Assembly: GCA_963797765.1 (NCBI GenBank)
Contig: CAWCQU010000003.1
Coordinates: 1,178,001 to 1,242,000, forward strand
Length of the DNA stretch: 64,000 nucleotides
Origin: JBGPTK01 sp963797765
Lineage (GTDB): Bacteria; Acidobacteriota; Terriglobia; Acidiferrales; UBA7541
Reading direction: 5' to 3'
Positions 19,086 to 29,293 of the stretch are shown one piece after another. Under the pieces are notes generated by a model that ran no database searches, was not told where the DNA came from, and was given only the letters and a program-made list of their open reading frames with translations. A program made the position numbers and the translations under genes. Within the stretch, counting starts at the first letter, position 1. Each line of letters begins with the position of its first letter.

Positions 19086-20024
19086 ATGGCTGAACGCCGA
19101 AAAATTCTATCTCCCACGGAACAGCGCAACCCGCGTTCCGTTGGGCTCGATCTGAAGTCGACGCGAGAAATCGTACGCGTCTTGAATCGTGAAGATGCAC
19201 GCGTATCCGCGGCAATTGCCCGTGAACTGCCGGCAATCGCGCGAGCGGTGGACGTCATTGTGTCGGCGATCCGTGGCGGAGGGAGGCTGATTTACGTGGG
19301 AGCAGGAACCAGCGGACGCTTGGCTGCGCTCGATGCCGCCGAATGCCCGCCGACTTTTGGAATTTCTCCCGATCTCGTTCAGGCTGTGCTCGCCGGCGGG
19401 ACAAAAGCGCTCACCGAAGCAGTGGAAGGGGCCGAGGACGATGAGGCTCAAGCGAAACAGGATATGGCAGCCATTGGGGTGACTGCAAAGGATGTGGTAG
19501 TGGGAATTGCTGCCAGTGGCTCAACACCTTATGTGCTATCGGCACTCGATTATGCCCGGAGCCGCGGAGCCGCGACCATCGGAATCACATCGCATCCTCA
19601 TGCTCCGATTCGGAGCGTGGCACAAATCACCATTGCGCCCAATACCGGGCCGGAAGCCATCGTCGGTTCCACGCGGTTAAAGGCCGGTACCGCCCAGAAA
19701 CTGGTCCTCAACATGCTCTCTACAGCCGCGATGGTGCGACTGGGGTACGTATATGATCACTGGATGGTCGGAGTGGCGCTCACAAATCGAAAGTTACAGC
19801 GGCGGGCGTTGCGGATCCTGGAACAAGCGGCCGGGGCCAACCTGTCTGACGCGGAACACGCTCTGGGTGCCGCGGGACACGATCTGCGAACCGCCCTGGT
19901 TATGCTCAAGCGCAAGGTGGACGCAGGCGAGGCTCGCCGGCGGCTGGCGGGGGCGGGCGGCGACCTGCGAGCAGCCCTTGGAGAGCGAGGAAGCCAAGCC
20001 AAGCGGCAGAAAGCCGGGAAATAA
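19086..20024 (+). CDS. murQ: N-acetylmuramic acid 6-phosphate etherase
   Basis: MurQ splits MurNAc-6-phosphate into GlcNAc-6-phosphate and D-lactate in the cytoplasm, the committed step of MurNAc salvage. The 312-residue SIS-fold protein has the nucleotide/sugar-phosphate loop GAGTSGRLAALDAAECPPTFG at residues 72-92, including E86, and the EGAEDD segment at 114-119 with the second acidic catalytic position. Length and C-terminal UBA-like helices are normal. Its stop is one base before the murA start, so the recycling enzyme and the first committed enzyme of UDP-MurNAc synthesis share a transcript. Confidence 0.93.
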   Translation: MAERRKILSPTEQRNPRSVGLDLKSTREIVRVLNREDARVSAAIARELPAIARAVDVIVSAIRGGGRLIYVGAGTSGRLAALDAAECPPTFGISPDLVQAVLAGGTKALTEAVEGAEDDEAQAKQDMAAIGVTAKDVVVGIAASGSTPYVLSALDYARSRGAATIGITSHPHAPIRSVAQITIAPNTGPEAIVGSTRLKAGTAQKLVLNMLSTAAMVRLGYVYDHWMVGVALTNRKLQRRALRILEQAAGANLSDAEHALGAAGHDLRTALVMLKRKVDAGEARRRLAGAGGDLRAALGERGSQAKRQKAGK

Positions 20025-20025
20025 A

Positions 20026-21288
20026 ATGCAACGATTCAAAATACAGGGTGGAAAGCCCCTGGAGGGCACGGTAAAGATCAGCGGCGCGAAGAATGCTGCT
20101 CTGCCTGCCATGGCGGCTGCCCTGCTGACGAACGAACTGGTCCATCTGCAGAATATTCCGCGGGTGCGCGACATTATCACCATGGCGCAATTGCTAGCCC
20201 ATATGCGCGCCTCGGTACAGAGTCCGGACCTTCCCCCCTCGGACATGACCATTCAAGCGGAAACGATCTCCCATCGCGAAGCGCCGTATGAGCTGGTGAA
20301 GACCATGCGAGCTTCGGTGCTGACGCTGGGACCGCTGGTGGCGCGCTTTGGATATGCGAAAGTTTCGCTGCCGGGGGGCTGCGCGATCGGAGCCCGGCCG
20401 ATTGACCTGCACATCCAGGCGCTGGAAAAGATGGGCGCGCAAATCACCATCGATCACGGCTATGTCGAGGCGCGCACCAAGCGGCTGCGCGGCGCGGAAA
20501 TTCACTTCGACAAAATCACGGTGACGGGAACCGAGAACATCATGATGGCAGCCGCATTGGCTGACGGCGAAAGCGTGCTGGGCAACGCGGCGCTGGAACC
20601 GGAAATCAGCGACCTGGCCGATCTGCTGAATAAGATGGGAGCGCAAGTGGAAGGCGCGGGAACTTCGACGATTCGAATTCGCGGTGTAGACCGGCTGCAC
20701 GGCGCGATGCACTCGATCATTCCGGACCGCATCGAGGCCGGAACATTTGTGGTCGCTGCGGCCGTCACCGGAGGAGAGCTTCTCTTGACCGGGTGCGAAC
20801 CGAAACATCTGGCGGCTGTATTTGACAAGCTGGTCGCCTGCGGCGTGGAAATTCACGATGAAGGCAACGGCAACCTTCGCGTGAAAGCGACCAAGGGATT
20901 GCGCGCCGCCGACGTGACCACCGAGGAATATCCGGGCTTCGCCACGGACATGCAGGCGCAATTCATGACCTTGGCGACGCAGGCAACAGGAACCTCCGTA
21001 ATCACGGAAACGATTTTTGAAAACCGCTTCATGCATGCCAGCGAAATGACGCGCATGGGTGCCGACATTGTCGTGGACGGCAGGAAGGCGATTGTCCGAG
21101 GGCCGACACCGCTTTCCGGGGCCACGGTGATTGCATCCGACCTCCGCGCGAGCGCATCGCTCGTCCTTGCCGGACTGGTGGCTTCCAACACGACCTGGAT
21201 TGACCGCGTCTATCACATCGATCGCGGCTATGAACGCATTGAGGAAAAGCTTCGCTCCGTCGGTGCCCGCATCGAACGGGCTGATTGA
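20026..21288 (+). CDS. murA: UDP-N-acetylglucosamine 1-carboxyvinyltransferase
   Basis: MurA transfers enolpyruvate from PEP to UDP-GlcNAc, the first committed step of peptidoglycan synthesis. The 420-residue protein starts MQRFKIQGGKPLEG and includes SGAKNAALPA. The fosfomycin-sensitive catalytic cysteine is present as C119 in PGGCAIGARPIDLH. ATG 20026 directly follows the murQ stop; the frame is open further upstream inside murQ, but that portion is out of frame with murQ and not MurA-like. It links de novo synthesis to the salvage genes before it. Confidence 0.95.
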   Translation: MQRFKIQGGKPLEGTVKISGAKNAALPAMAAALLTNELVHLQNIPRVRDIITMAQLLAHMRASVQSPDLPPSDMTIQAETISHREAPYELVKTMRASVLTLGPLVARFGYAKVSLPGGCAIGARPIDLHIQALEKMGAQITIDHGYVEARTKRLRGAEIHFDKITVTGTENIMMAAALADGESVLGNAALEPEISDLADLLNKMGAQVEGAGTSTIRIRGVDRLHGAMHSIIPDRIEAGTFVVAAAVTGGELLLTGCEPKHLAAVFDKLVACGVEIHDEGNGNLRVKATKGLRAADVTTEEYPGFATDMQAQFMTLATQATGTSVITETIFENRFMHASEMTRMGADIVVDGRKAIVRGPTPLSGATVIASDLRASASLVLAGLVASNTTWIDRVYHIDRGYERIEEKLRSVGARIERAD

Positions 21289-21377
21289 GAGCATTTGGAT
21301 CTGCCGCTTTGGTTGGTTCGCTTTCCTCCTGCCCTTTTTGGCGATACGGATTTCCTGCCTGCAGGACTGCTTTTATT

Positions 21378-21406
21378 TTGACACCCCCCTCCCGGAGTGC
21401 TAGTTT
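21378..21406 (+). promoter_or_regulatory. Sigma-70-type promoter for the TonB-dependent receptor
   Basis: A perfect TTGACA (21378-21383) is separated by 17 bases from TAGTTT (21401-21406). The start codon at 21517 would then have a leader of about 100 bases. The leader has no gene of its own. Confidence 0.55.
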
Positions 21407-21516
21407 CCTAATTATTAATGGGGTGAAGCGGCGCGTCGGGGGACGCCCTGCACATGTTCGAATTCTTGTTCGATTGTCGGACAGGTTCTCAATTCATTTA
21501 TCTCCGGGGGGATAAA

Positions 21517-24500
21517 ATGAAAACGAAGAAAATGTTGGCGGTATTGGTGTGTCTGTTTTCGTTCTTCTTTCCGCATCAATCGTGAGGGCACAAAACATAA
21601 CCGGCACGATTTCCGGCACAGTGGTCGATTCCAGAGGGGGTGTCGTGCCGAACGTCACTATCAGCTTTCGAAATACGGACAAGCAAATCGAACTTCGCAA
21701 GGTGACCACGGACGACCACGGACAGTATGTCGCCCCTCTGCTCCCGATTGGAAATTACACGATTACAGCGGAAATCTCCGGATTCAAAAAGACGACGCAA
21801 TCTGGTGTCGTGCTGAACGTCAATGACAAGCGCACCGTGGACTTCACGCTTGAGGTCGGCTCCGTCTCTCAAACCGTGACGGTGGAGGCCCAGCTCACCC
21901 AGGTGGAAACACAGAGCGCAACCCCGGCCGGGTTAATATCCGGCACACAAGTGCGCGAGCTTTCCTTGAGCACGCGCAATTATGAACAGCTCGTGGCATT
22001 AATGCCGGGCGTGACGACGAATGGCGCGGACCAACTTTATTTCGGCAACAGTCTGCCCTCCGGCACCACCAATACAGTCGGGTTTTCAATTAATGGACAG
22101 CGCAATAGCAGCAACTCCTGGACGGTCGACGGCGCGGACAACGTGGATCGCGGTTCGGCTCAAACCTTGTTGACCTATCCGAGCGTAGATGCAATTGCCG
22201 AATTTAAGGTGCTGCGAGGCCTCTACGACCCGGAGTTTGGCCGCGCGGGCGCCGGCCAGATTAACGTGGTGACCAAGTCAGGCAGCAGCGGCTTTCACGG
22301 TGATGCCTATGAATTTTTCCGCAACGACAAGCTGAATGCCAACAACTTCTTCAACAATTCGAGCGCCACAAAAAGGCCGCCATTTCCGCTACAACGATTT
22401 TGGCTACACTCTCGGTGGCCCGGTGTATATCCCGGCCATTACAACACCGGAAAAGATAAGACTTTCTTTTTCTTTTCGGAGGAATTTAACCGCAATATCA
22501 ATTACGGGACGGTATCGGGCGTAGTGCCCACCAGCACCATGAAACAGGGCACATTCGCGGAGCCGGTATGCACTGGCAGCGAATGCCGCTGGCACCTGCA
22601 CGGCGACCTCGGCGACCATCGCCGCTATTAATCCCACCGCTGCGGCCTACGTCAAGGATATTTATGCCAATATCGCAGCGCCAAATACTCCGCCCTTCAG
22701 TTTGGTTTCTGCGTTGCGCAATGTTTTCAACCGGCGCCAGGAATTGGTTCGTGGCGATCAGGTATTCAATTCAAAGTTCTCTGTTTTCGGGCGATATATG
22801 CACGATTCCATCCCGACCATCGAACCCGGAGGGTTGTTCACTGGTGCAGCGTTGCCCGGTGTATCCACCACCAGCACAAACTCGCCGGGTTATAGCTGGC
22901 TGATTCATTACACGCTGGTCAAGTCGGCCACGTTCTTGAATGATGGCGGTTTCAATTTTTCCTACGGCGCGATTATCAGCGATCCGACAGGGTTAATCGG
23001 GTCCGCGGCTTCGCCAGATATCGCCGCCGCTACAACTCTGCCGTTTAAGCCGACGCTGATGCGCGTTCCTGCGGTCACTTGAGTGGAGGCGCGAGCATCA
23101 CCGGGTTTGGCCCCTATCGGGATTACAACCGGGACAAAGAGGTCTATGACAATTTCACGAAAATCATGGGACGCCATACGATCAAATTTGGCGCGAGTTA
23201 CCACTATTATCAAAAGAAGGAAAACGCTGCTGGCAATAATGTGGGCACTTTCGCGTTCGTGAATAGTCCCACTCCTGTGCCGGGAACGCAGTGTGCGAAT
23301 GCGGCCCATCCAGATCTTCCCACTTGCCCGACCAGCTTCGAACAAGCATTCGCCAACTTCTTGCTGGGCAACGTGTCCAGTTATACGCAGGTGTCTGAAG
23401 ACATCACTCCCGATTTACGCCAGCAGCAAGTGGAGAGTTATGTCCAGGACGAATATCGCTTCCGCCAGAATCTAACCCTCACATATGGCGTGCGCTATTC
23501 CTGGTTTGGCCTGCCGACCGATCAAAATGGAGAACTGACCAATTTCAGTCCTGGAGGTTATTCCGCGGCAGCCGCGCCACAGATCAACTCGTCGGGATTA
23601 ATTGTCGCTGGCACCGGCACACCCTTGAACGGAATCCTCGTCGGCTCCGGAAATTCCCCGTTTAATCCGACTATTGCAAACTCCAACTATAAGAATTTTG
23701 CACCGCGCCTCGGCCTCGCCTGGGATCCTTGGGGCGATGGGAAGACTTCGGTTCGGGCTGGGTACGGGTTGTTTTTTGACTCCACCCTGGTGGGCACTTT
23801 CGAACAAAACATCTTCCAAAACCCGCCGTTCGTGCAGAGCGTAACCATTCCCAATACACTTTTTTCGAATCCTGCGCTGGAACTCCGTCGGTTTCCGCGA
23901 ATCCACTGGTCCTACGTGGAACTGCATTGCCAAGTTCCACACCCTACTCCCAGCAGTGGAGCCTGGATCTGCAACGGCAGGTAACCAGTTCCCTCATCCT
24001 GGACGCCGGATATTACGGCAATAATGCGATCCACCTGCTGGGCATTGTTGATATCAACGAAGTACAGCCAGGCGCCGGCGTAGCCGCAGGTTATTTGCCC
24101 GCCGGAACGACCGTCTTCACTTCGGCAACGGAGCCTAAACTCAATCAGATTCGTCCCTATCTAGGCTACAACGCCATCAACGTCGTCGAGAGCGGATTCA
24201 ACTCAAACTATAACTCGCTGCAATTGGCCCTGCAGAAGCGGATGGGCGCCAATTCGCTTTTCAATCTGTATTACACCTGGTCGCACAATTTGACTAACAA
24301 TCAGACCGACCGCAGCACAGCAGCGCAGAACGTCTATAACATTCGCGGCGAATATGGCCCGTCGCAGCTCGATCGGAGAAATGTTCTCACCGCAAACTTC
24401 GTGTATGACTTGCCGTGGCTGAAGAGCCAGCAGGGCTTCGTCGGGCACGTTCTGGGCGGTTGGGAAGCTTCGGGCATCGTAACTTACAATTCTGGTTCTC

Positions 24501-24919
24501 CTCTCACCATAACGACATCGGGCGTCGATCCAGGCGGCCTCGGTCTGATCGGTTCGAGCGCGGCCAGCGGCCGTCCGGACCAAATCACCAACCCCAACTC
24601 GAATGCCCCGCATAGTGTGGCGCAGTTTTTCAATACCAGCGCTTTCGCTCTGGTTGCACAGGGTACGGCCCGGCCCGGAAATGCACCGCGCGGCTCGGTT
24701 ATCGGGCCCGGTATCGAGCGATGGGATCTCTCGGCGTTCAAGAACATCAAACTATTCCGCGAATCCAATTACTTGCAGTTCCGCGCGGAGTTCTTTAATG
24801 CGTTCAACCACACGAACTTCAATGCCGTTGGCACCACGTTTGGCGCCTCTACTTTCGGCGTCGTCACCACGGCCCATGACGCTCGGATCATTCAGTTGGG
24901 CTTGAAGCTCTACTTCTGA
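21517..24919 (+). pseudogene. Oar-like TonB-dependent receptor, broken by about six frameshifts
   Basis: Read across frames this is a receptor of about 1130 residues. It has a signal peptide starting MKTKKMLAVL, a carboxypeptidase-regulatory-like domain (ITGTISGTVVDSRGG), a plug domain (WTVDGADNVDRG, FGRAGAGQINVVTKSG) and a long beta-barrel ending LGLKLYF. Frame changes are needed near 21545, 22375, 22440, 22590, 23075 and 23885, and each side of each break is recognisable family sequence (for example FRYNDFGYTLGGP, then YNTGKDKTFFFF). Such receptors take up oligosaccharides or other large ligands across the outer membrane. The break density exceeds that of neighbouring genes, so it could be a decaying gene; equally, sequence errors would explain it, as codons are otherwise intact. 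Confidence 0.75.
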
Positions 24920-25045
24920 TCGAATCGGATCAGTTGAAACTCTGCGTGGAAGATAGCGGGTCGGTCGTGGTGCATGGGAACGGAACCGGTGAAGATGGGA
25001 AATCAACGGCAGACGGGTTTCCGGATGAATGATTGAATGAGAAGA

Positions 25046-25068
25046 GGGAGACGCGAACAACGTCTCCC
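25046..25068. terminator. Bidirectional terminator hairpin between receptor gene and pnp
   Basis: GGGAGACG and CGTCTCCC form a perfect eight-base stem around a seven-base loop, flanked by partly complementary GAG and CTC. It sits between convergent genes. Pyrimidine-rich sequence follows on both strands, but without a long T-run. Confidence 0.6.
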
Positions 25069-25097
25069 CCTCTCTACCGTGTCTCGTTTGGTAGCGG

Positions 25098-27213
25098 CTA
25101 ACTGGCGGGCTGTGATTTCTGCTTGTCGCGCTGGTCGCGCAACACCGCTTTACGGCTGAGCCGGATTTTGTTTCCTTCGATCGCCAGCACCTTAACCAGG
25201 ATCTGATCGCCTTCCTTCAGTTCGTCACGAACCGCTTTGATGCGCTGTTCTGCGATTTCGCTGATGTGCAGCAATCCGTCGGTTCCCGGGAAAATTTCGA
25301 CGAACGCGCCAAATTCGGCGATTCGAACCACTTTGCCCAGGTACGTCTTGCCGATTTCGGCGGTGGCGGTAATGTCGCGGATCATTTGCAGCGCCGAATC
25401 TCCGGCTGTTCCATTATTCGCGAAAACGTGAACTTTGCCATCGTCCATCACGTCAATCTTCACGCCCGTGGCTTCGATGATCGAGCGGATTTTCTTTCCA
25501 CCGGGGCCGATCAGGTCGCGGATTTTATCGGTAGGAATCGTTAGCATGAAGAGATGCGGGGCATAAGCCGAAATGGCGGGCCGTTGCGTGCTAAGTGACT
25601 GATCCATCGTATCGAGGATTTCCAAGCGGGCTTTCCGCGCCTGGGCCAGGGCTTCGCGCATCATGGCGATGCTGACGCCGCCGACCTTGATATCCATCTG
25701 CAACGCGGTAATTCCCTGCCGGGTTCCGGCCACTTTGAAATCCATGTCACCATAGTGGTCTTCTGCGCCAGCAATGTCGGTCAGGATCGCGTACTTGCTC
25801 GCCCTCCACCACCAGGCCCATGGCAATTCCGGCACACGCGGAGCGCATCGGCACACCGGCGTCCATCAGCGCGAGTGATGCGCCGCAGACTGTGGCCATA
25901 GAGGATGACCCGTTCGATTCGAGAATGTCGGAAACCAGCCTCATGGCGTAGGGAAAATCGGCTTCCGGCGGCAACAGATTGGTGATCGCGCGTTCGGCCA
26001 ATGCACCATGGCCTATTTCGCGGCGGCCCGGCCCTCGCAAGAATTTCACTTCGCCGACGCTGAAGGGCGGGAAATTGTAATGCAACATGAAGCGCTTGAA
26101 GGAGTCCTGCTCGAAGAGCAAGTCCAGGCGCTGCATGTCTTCCTTGGTGCCGAGCGTTAATGTGGCAAGAGCTTGTGTTTCGCCTCGCGTAAAAATCGCC
26201 GATCCGTGAACGCGAGGAAGCACGCCCACTTCGCAGGTAATTTGGCGAATTTGGTCGAATGCGCGAGCGTCGGGACGGCGGCGGCGGTCCAGAATATCGT
26301 CGCGGAAAATTCGCTCGCGCAAACGCTCGAATGCACGATTCGCGAGCTTGCGGCGATCTTCATCTTCTTCCGGGATCGTCGCAAGGATTTCGTTGTGAAC
26401 CGAATCCACCAGCCCGTAGCTTTCCAGCTTGGGATGCTTTGCAGTGTCTAGCGCATCGTGCAACTTTTCGCCGAACTGCTTTTCGATTTGCTTGTAAAGA
26501 ACTTCATCGAATGCAGGAGGAGTAGCCTGCACCTTGGTGGGATTTACCTTGGCATGCAATTCCTTGATCACCGCGATGATCCTGCGCACCTGCTCGTGGC
26601 CGAACGCCAGGGCGTCCGCCACCGCATCTTCGGAAACTTCCAGCGATCCCGCTTCCACCATCACGATCGCTTGGTCTGTTCCGGCGATCACGATGTTCAG
26701 CAAGCTTGTTTTCTGTTCAGCTACGGTGGGATTTACCACCAACTGGCCGTTCAGCAGCCCGACGCGAACCGCCGCGATGGGTTTGTCAAACGCAATATTT
26801 GAAATGTACAAAGCGGCCGAAGCCGCGGTCACCCCGATCACGTCGGGATCGTTCTCACTGTCCGCGGAAAGCACCATGGCGACGATCTGCGTTTCCTTGT
26901 TCCAGCCATCCGGAAACAGGGGGCGCAGCGGACGATCGATCAATCGCGACGTCAAAATCTCTTTTTCCGAGGGGCGTCCTTCGCGCTTGAAAAAACCACC
27001 GGGAATTTTGCCCGCGGAGTAGGTGTACTCGCGGTAGTCAACTGTCAAAGGAAGAAAATCTTTTTCCGTCGGTCTGGAATCCATGCACGCCGTTGCCAGA
27101 ACAACTGTATCTCCATACCGTGCCACCACCGACCCGCCCGCCTGGCGGGCAATCTTGCCCGTTTCGAATTTCAGTACGCGACCACCTATTTCCACACTCA
27201 CTTCTTGAAACAT
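25098..27213 (-). CDS. pnp: Polyribonucleotide nucleotidyltransferase (PNPase), one frameshift
   Basis: PNPase degrades RNA 3'-5' phosphorolytically. Two RNase PH-type domains are seen (first begins VSVEIGGRVLKFETGKIARQ; second contains RTDGR-like DARAFDQIR and GEVKFLRGPGRREIGHGALAE). A KH domain with GPGGKKI and an S1 domain (TYLGKVVRIAEFGAFVEIFPG) follow. The frame changes near 25797: GIAMGLVVEGE on one side continues as YAILTDIAGAEDHYGDMDFKV on the other. A break in such a conserved gene with both halves intact is most simply a base-calling error. ATG 27213 has GGAGG upstream. It lies downstream of rpsO in the classic order. Confidence 0.9.
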
Positions 27214-27230
27214 CAAATAAATCCTCCGCT

Positions 27231-27246
27231 CCCCGAATCGTCGGGG
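27231..27246 (-). promoter_or_regulatory. Hairpin in the pnp leader
   Basis: CCCCGA, a four-base loop and TCGGGG form a perfect six-base stem immediately before the pnp Shine-Dalgarno sequence. In E. coli a processed leader hairpin mediates pnp autocontrol; whether this one does is inference. Confidence 0.4.
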
Positions 27247-27445
27247 CGCCATATTCAATTACGAGATAATCTCTCGATTGTGCCGCAAAGAGTAAGGAAC
27301 AGAGGCGGGGAAACCGCGCGAGTCACTTAGAAGCGAATGGCCGCCAACTTCAAAAGTCGCCATTTTGCCCATCGGCGTTTCGGTACGATCAGTTTGTCCG
27401 GGGAAGACCGGGAAGGTGTAAGTACTGCCTTTCGGAAATTCCGCG

Positions 27446-27706
27446 CTATTTGCGCAAACTGAGTCGTTCGACAATCTCGCGGTACCGATCCGGTTCGCGA
27501 CGGTTAAGGTAATCCAAAAGCCGCCGGCGTTTGTTGACCATCATGATCAACCCGCGCCTCGACGCGTGGTCCTTAACATGGGATCGCAGGTGCGAGGTAA
27601 GATAGTTGATTCGTTCGCTTAATAACGCAATCTGCACTTCCGGCGACCCCGTATCCTTGGGATGCTGGCGGAACTGCTCGATTACTTCTACCTTTGCCTC
27701 GTTCAC
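27446..27706 (-). CDS. rpsO: 30S ribosomal protein S15
   Basis: S15 binds the central domain of 16S rRNA early in 30S assembly. The 86-residue sequence has family hallmarks (DTGSPEVQIALLSERI, HLRSHVKDHASRRGL, RRRLLDYL). The start is GTG 27706, preceded by AGGAGGGGG. pnp follows after a 232-bp spacer, the conserved rpsO-pnp arrangement. Confidence 0.97.
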   Translation of the reverse strand: MNEAKVEVIEQFRQHPKDTGSPEVQIALLSERINYLTSHLRSHVKDHASRRGLIMMVNKRRRLLDYLNRREPDRYREIVERLSLRK

Positions 27707-27775
27707 CCTCTCCCCCTCCTAATGCGTCGCGCGCCCATACTTCACGCTTTTTCCTTTTTTCTTTTCGACCGCAAA

Positions 27776-27803
27776 ATCGTAGCACATCGAGTGACGCGAA
27801 CAA
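27776..27803 (-). promoter_or_regulatory. Candidate rpsO promoter
   Basis: On the minus strand TTGTTC (27803-27798) and TACGAT (27781-27776) are separated by 16 bases, about 70 bases upstream of the rpsO GTG. The -35 matches only its TTG. Confidence 0.4.
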
Positions 27804-27858
27804 AGGAAGAAATTGTTCCGGCAGGGGCCTGGGACGGGGCTGCGGCGAACTGGCGGCG

Positions 27859-28461
27859 CTAGCTCCTCTCGCCGCGGATCAGGGAGAGAAATTCGTCGCG
27901 AGTCTGTTTATTTTCCTTAAAAGCGCCCAGCATGGCGCTGGTAACGGCCGAAGAATTTTGCTTTTCCACTCCCCGCATCACCATGCACAAGTGCCGCGCC
28001 TCGATGATCACCCCAACTCCCTCGGGGCTCAGCCGCTCCTGGATCGCCTTGGCGATCTGACTGGTCAATCGTTCCTGAATCTGCAACCGCCGCGAAAACA
28101 TGTTCACCAGGCGCGCGATCTTGCTCAAACCCACCACTTTCTTGGACGGAATATAGGCCACATGGCACTTTCCGAAGAACGGAAGAATGTGGTGCTCGCA
28201 CATGCTGAAGACTTCGATATCGCGGACCACCACCATCTGGTCGTAACAAACGCTGAACATGGCTCCGTTGAGCAGCTTGTCCGAATCCTGGCGGTTGCCG
28301 CTGGTGAGAAAACGCAGCGCCTGCTCGCAACGCTCGGGAGTCTTGCGCAGACCTTCCCGATTGGGATCTTCGCCCAACAGGACAAGCATCTTGCGCACCA
28401 AGCTGGCGATCGTTTCGGTCTGATGAGGAGATTCGATCAGGATTTCAGTGCTGTCACTCAT
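27859..28461 (-). CDS. folE: GTP cyclohydrolase I
   Basis: FolE converts GTP to 7,8-dihydroneopterin triphosphate, the entry to folate, biopterin and 7-deazaguanine pathways. The 200-residue protein carries the zinc ligands in SMCEHHILPF and HLCMVMRG and the substrate loop KKVVGLSKIARLV. Its start overlaps the end of the upstream PTPS-like gene by four bases, so it is translationally coupled to two 6-pyruvoyltetrahydropterin synthase paralogues. That suggests tetrahydrobiopterin or preQ0 precursor formation rather than folate alone. Confidence 0.95.
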   Translation of the reverse strand: MSDSTEILIESPHQTETIASLVRKMLVLLGEDPNREGLRKTPERCEQALRFLTSGNRQDSDKLLNGAMFSVCYDQMVVVRDIEVFSMCEHHILPFFGKCHVAYIPSKKVVGLSKIARLVNMFSRRLQIQERLTSQIAKAIQERLSPEGVGVIIEARHLCMVMRGVEKQNSSAVTSAMLGAFKENKQTRDEFLSLIRGERS

Positions 28462-28883
28462 GGTTTCCCCTTTGCGGCTCGCGCGAAATATTCGAAACTA
28501 TTCAAACTGGTTTCTTCGATGCGGATTCGAGATACGCGTGCGTGCGGAAAATCCTTCAATCGTTCGTAAGCGACCAGGCATAAATTCTCGGTCGTCGGCA
28601 CGCACTTGCGAAACGCGTCCGTATCTTCGTTCAGGTTCGCAAGATCGAATGGCTCGAGGATGCGCTCTGCCACGAATTTATCCAAGTCCGCCAAATTCGC
28701 GATCATGCCCGTAGCTTGATCCACGGGACCGGCGACGGTCACTTCCAAAACGTAATTGTGCCCGTGGCCGTAGGGATTGTTACACTTGCCGTAGACGCGC
28801 CAGTTCTCTGTCTCGCTCAATTGCTCGCTGTGCAGGCGATGCGATGCCGAGAAGCGGTAGCGGCGCGTCAAACCGATCTTCAC
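28458..28883 (-). CDS. 6-pyruvoyltetrahydropterin synthase / QueD family protein, second copy
   Basis: About 141 residues in the PTPS/QueD T-fold. The zinc histidines are in FSASHRL and GHGHNY, and the catalytic cysteine in GKCNNPYGHGHNY. It acts on dihydroneopterin triphosphate made by FolE, giving either 6-pyruvoyl- or 6-carboxy-tetrahydropterin. The GTG at 28883 overlaps the TGA of the upstream paralogue (GTGA). A longer frame upstream lies inside that paralogue and is not family sequence. It differs from its neighbour in the C-terminal half, so the two probably have distinct reactions. Confidence 0.85.
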   Translation of the reverse strand: MKIGLTRRYRFSASHRLHSEQLSETENWRVYGKCNNPYGHGHNYVLEVTVAGPVDQATGMIANLADLDKFVAERILEPFDLANLNEDTDAFRKCVPTTENLCLVAYERLKDFPHARVSRIRIEETSLNSFEYFARAAKGKP

Positions 28884-29293
28884 CGGCCATCTCCCGTACA
28901 ATCCACGAATAAGTCCGGAGATTCGTAGAGGCGCACCCGGTCCAGCATACCTCGAGTAATTTTCGGCTCCAGCAGTTTCCAGATGACGGCCGCAATATTT
29001 TCGCAAGTCGGAATCTGTCCGGCCAGTTCGGGCACTTCATAATTCAGGAAGCGATGATCCATGCGGTCAATAACTTCGCGCTGCAAAATTGCTTTCAGCT
29101 CTTTTAAATCAAGAACCATGCCCGTAGTGGGATCAGGTTCGCCGGCGATCGTCACTTCCAGTACGTAATTGTGGCCGTGCCCATGCGGGTTATTGCACTT
29201 GCCGAAGATCCGGCGATTTTCTTCCGGCGAAAAAGAAGGATTGTTGTAATAGTGCGCCGCCGAAAATTCAATTTTTCGCGTCACTCGGACCAT
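28880..29293 (-). CDS. 6-pyruvoyltetrahydropterin synthase / QueD family protein, first copy
   Basis: About 137 residues of the same T-fold family as the next gene. The zinc ligands are in FSAAHYY and GHGHNY, and the cysteine in GKCNNPHGHGHNY. The ATG at 29293 is preceded by AAGGA and overlaps the end of the glycosyltransferase gene by 13 bases; another ATG is at 29311. A tandem pair followed by folE suggests a short pterin pathway, with one copy acting as PTPS and the other as QueD-like. No queC, queE or sepiapterin reductase is nearby. Confidence 0.85.
   Translation of the reverse strand: MVRVTRKIEFSAAHYYNNPSFSPEENRRIFGKCNNPHGHGHNYVLEVTIAGEPDPTTGMVLDLKELKAILQREVIDRMDHRFLNYEVPELAGQIPTCENIAAVIWKLLEPKITRGMLDRVRLYESPDLFVDCTGDGR

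Noticed and set aside
27259..27474. A 71-residue minus-strand open frame between rpsO and pnp
   Set aside because: It overlaps the end of rpsO, has no recognisable motif and occupies the known rpsO-pnp spacer position; it is probably a chance frame.
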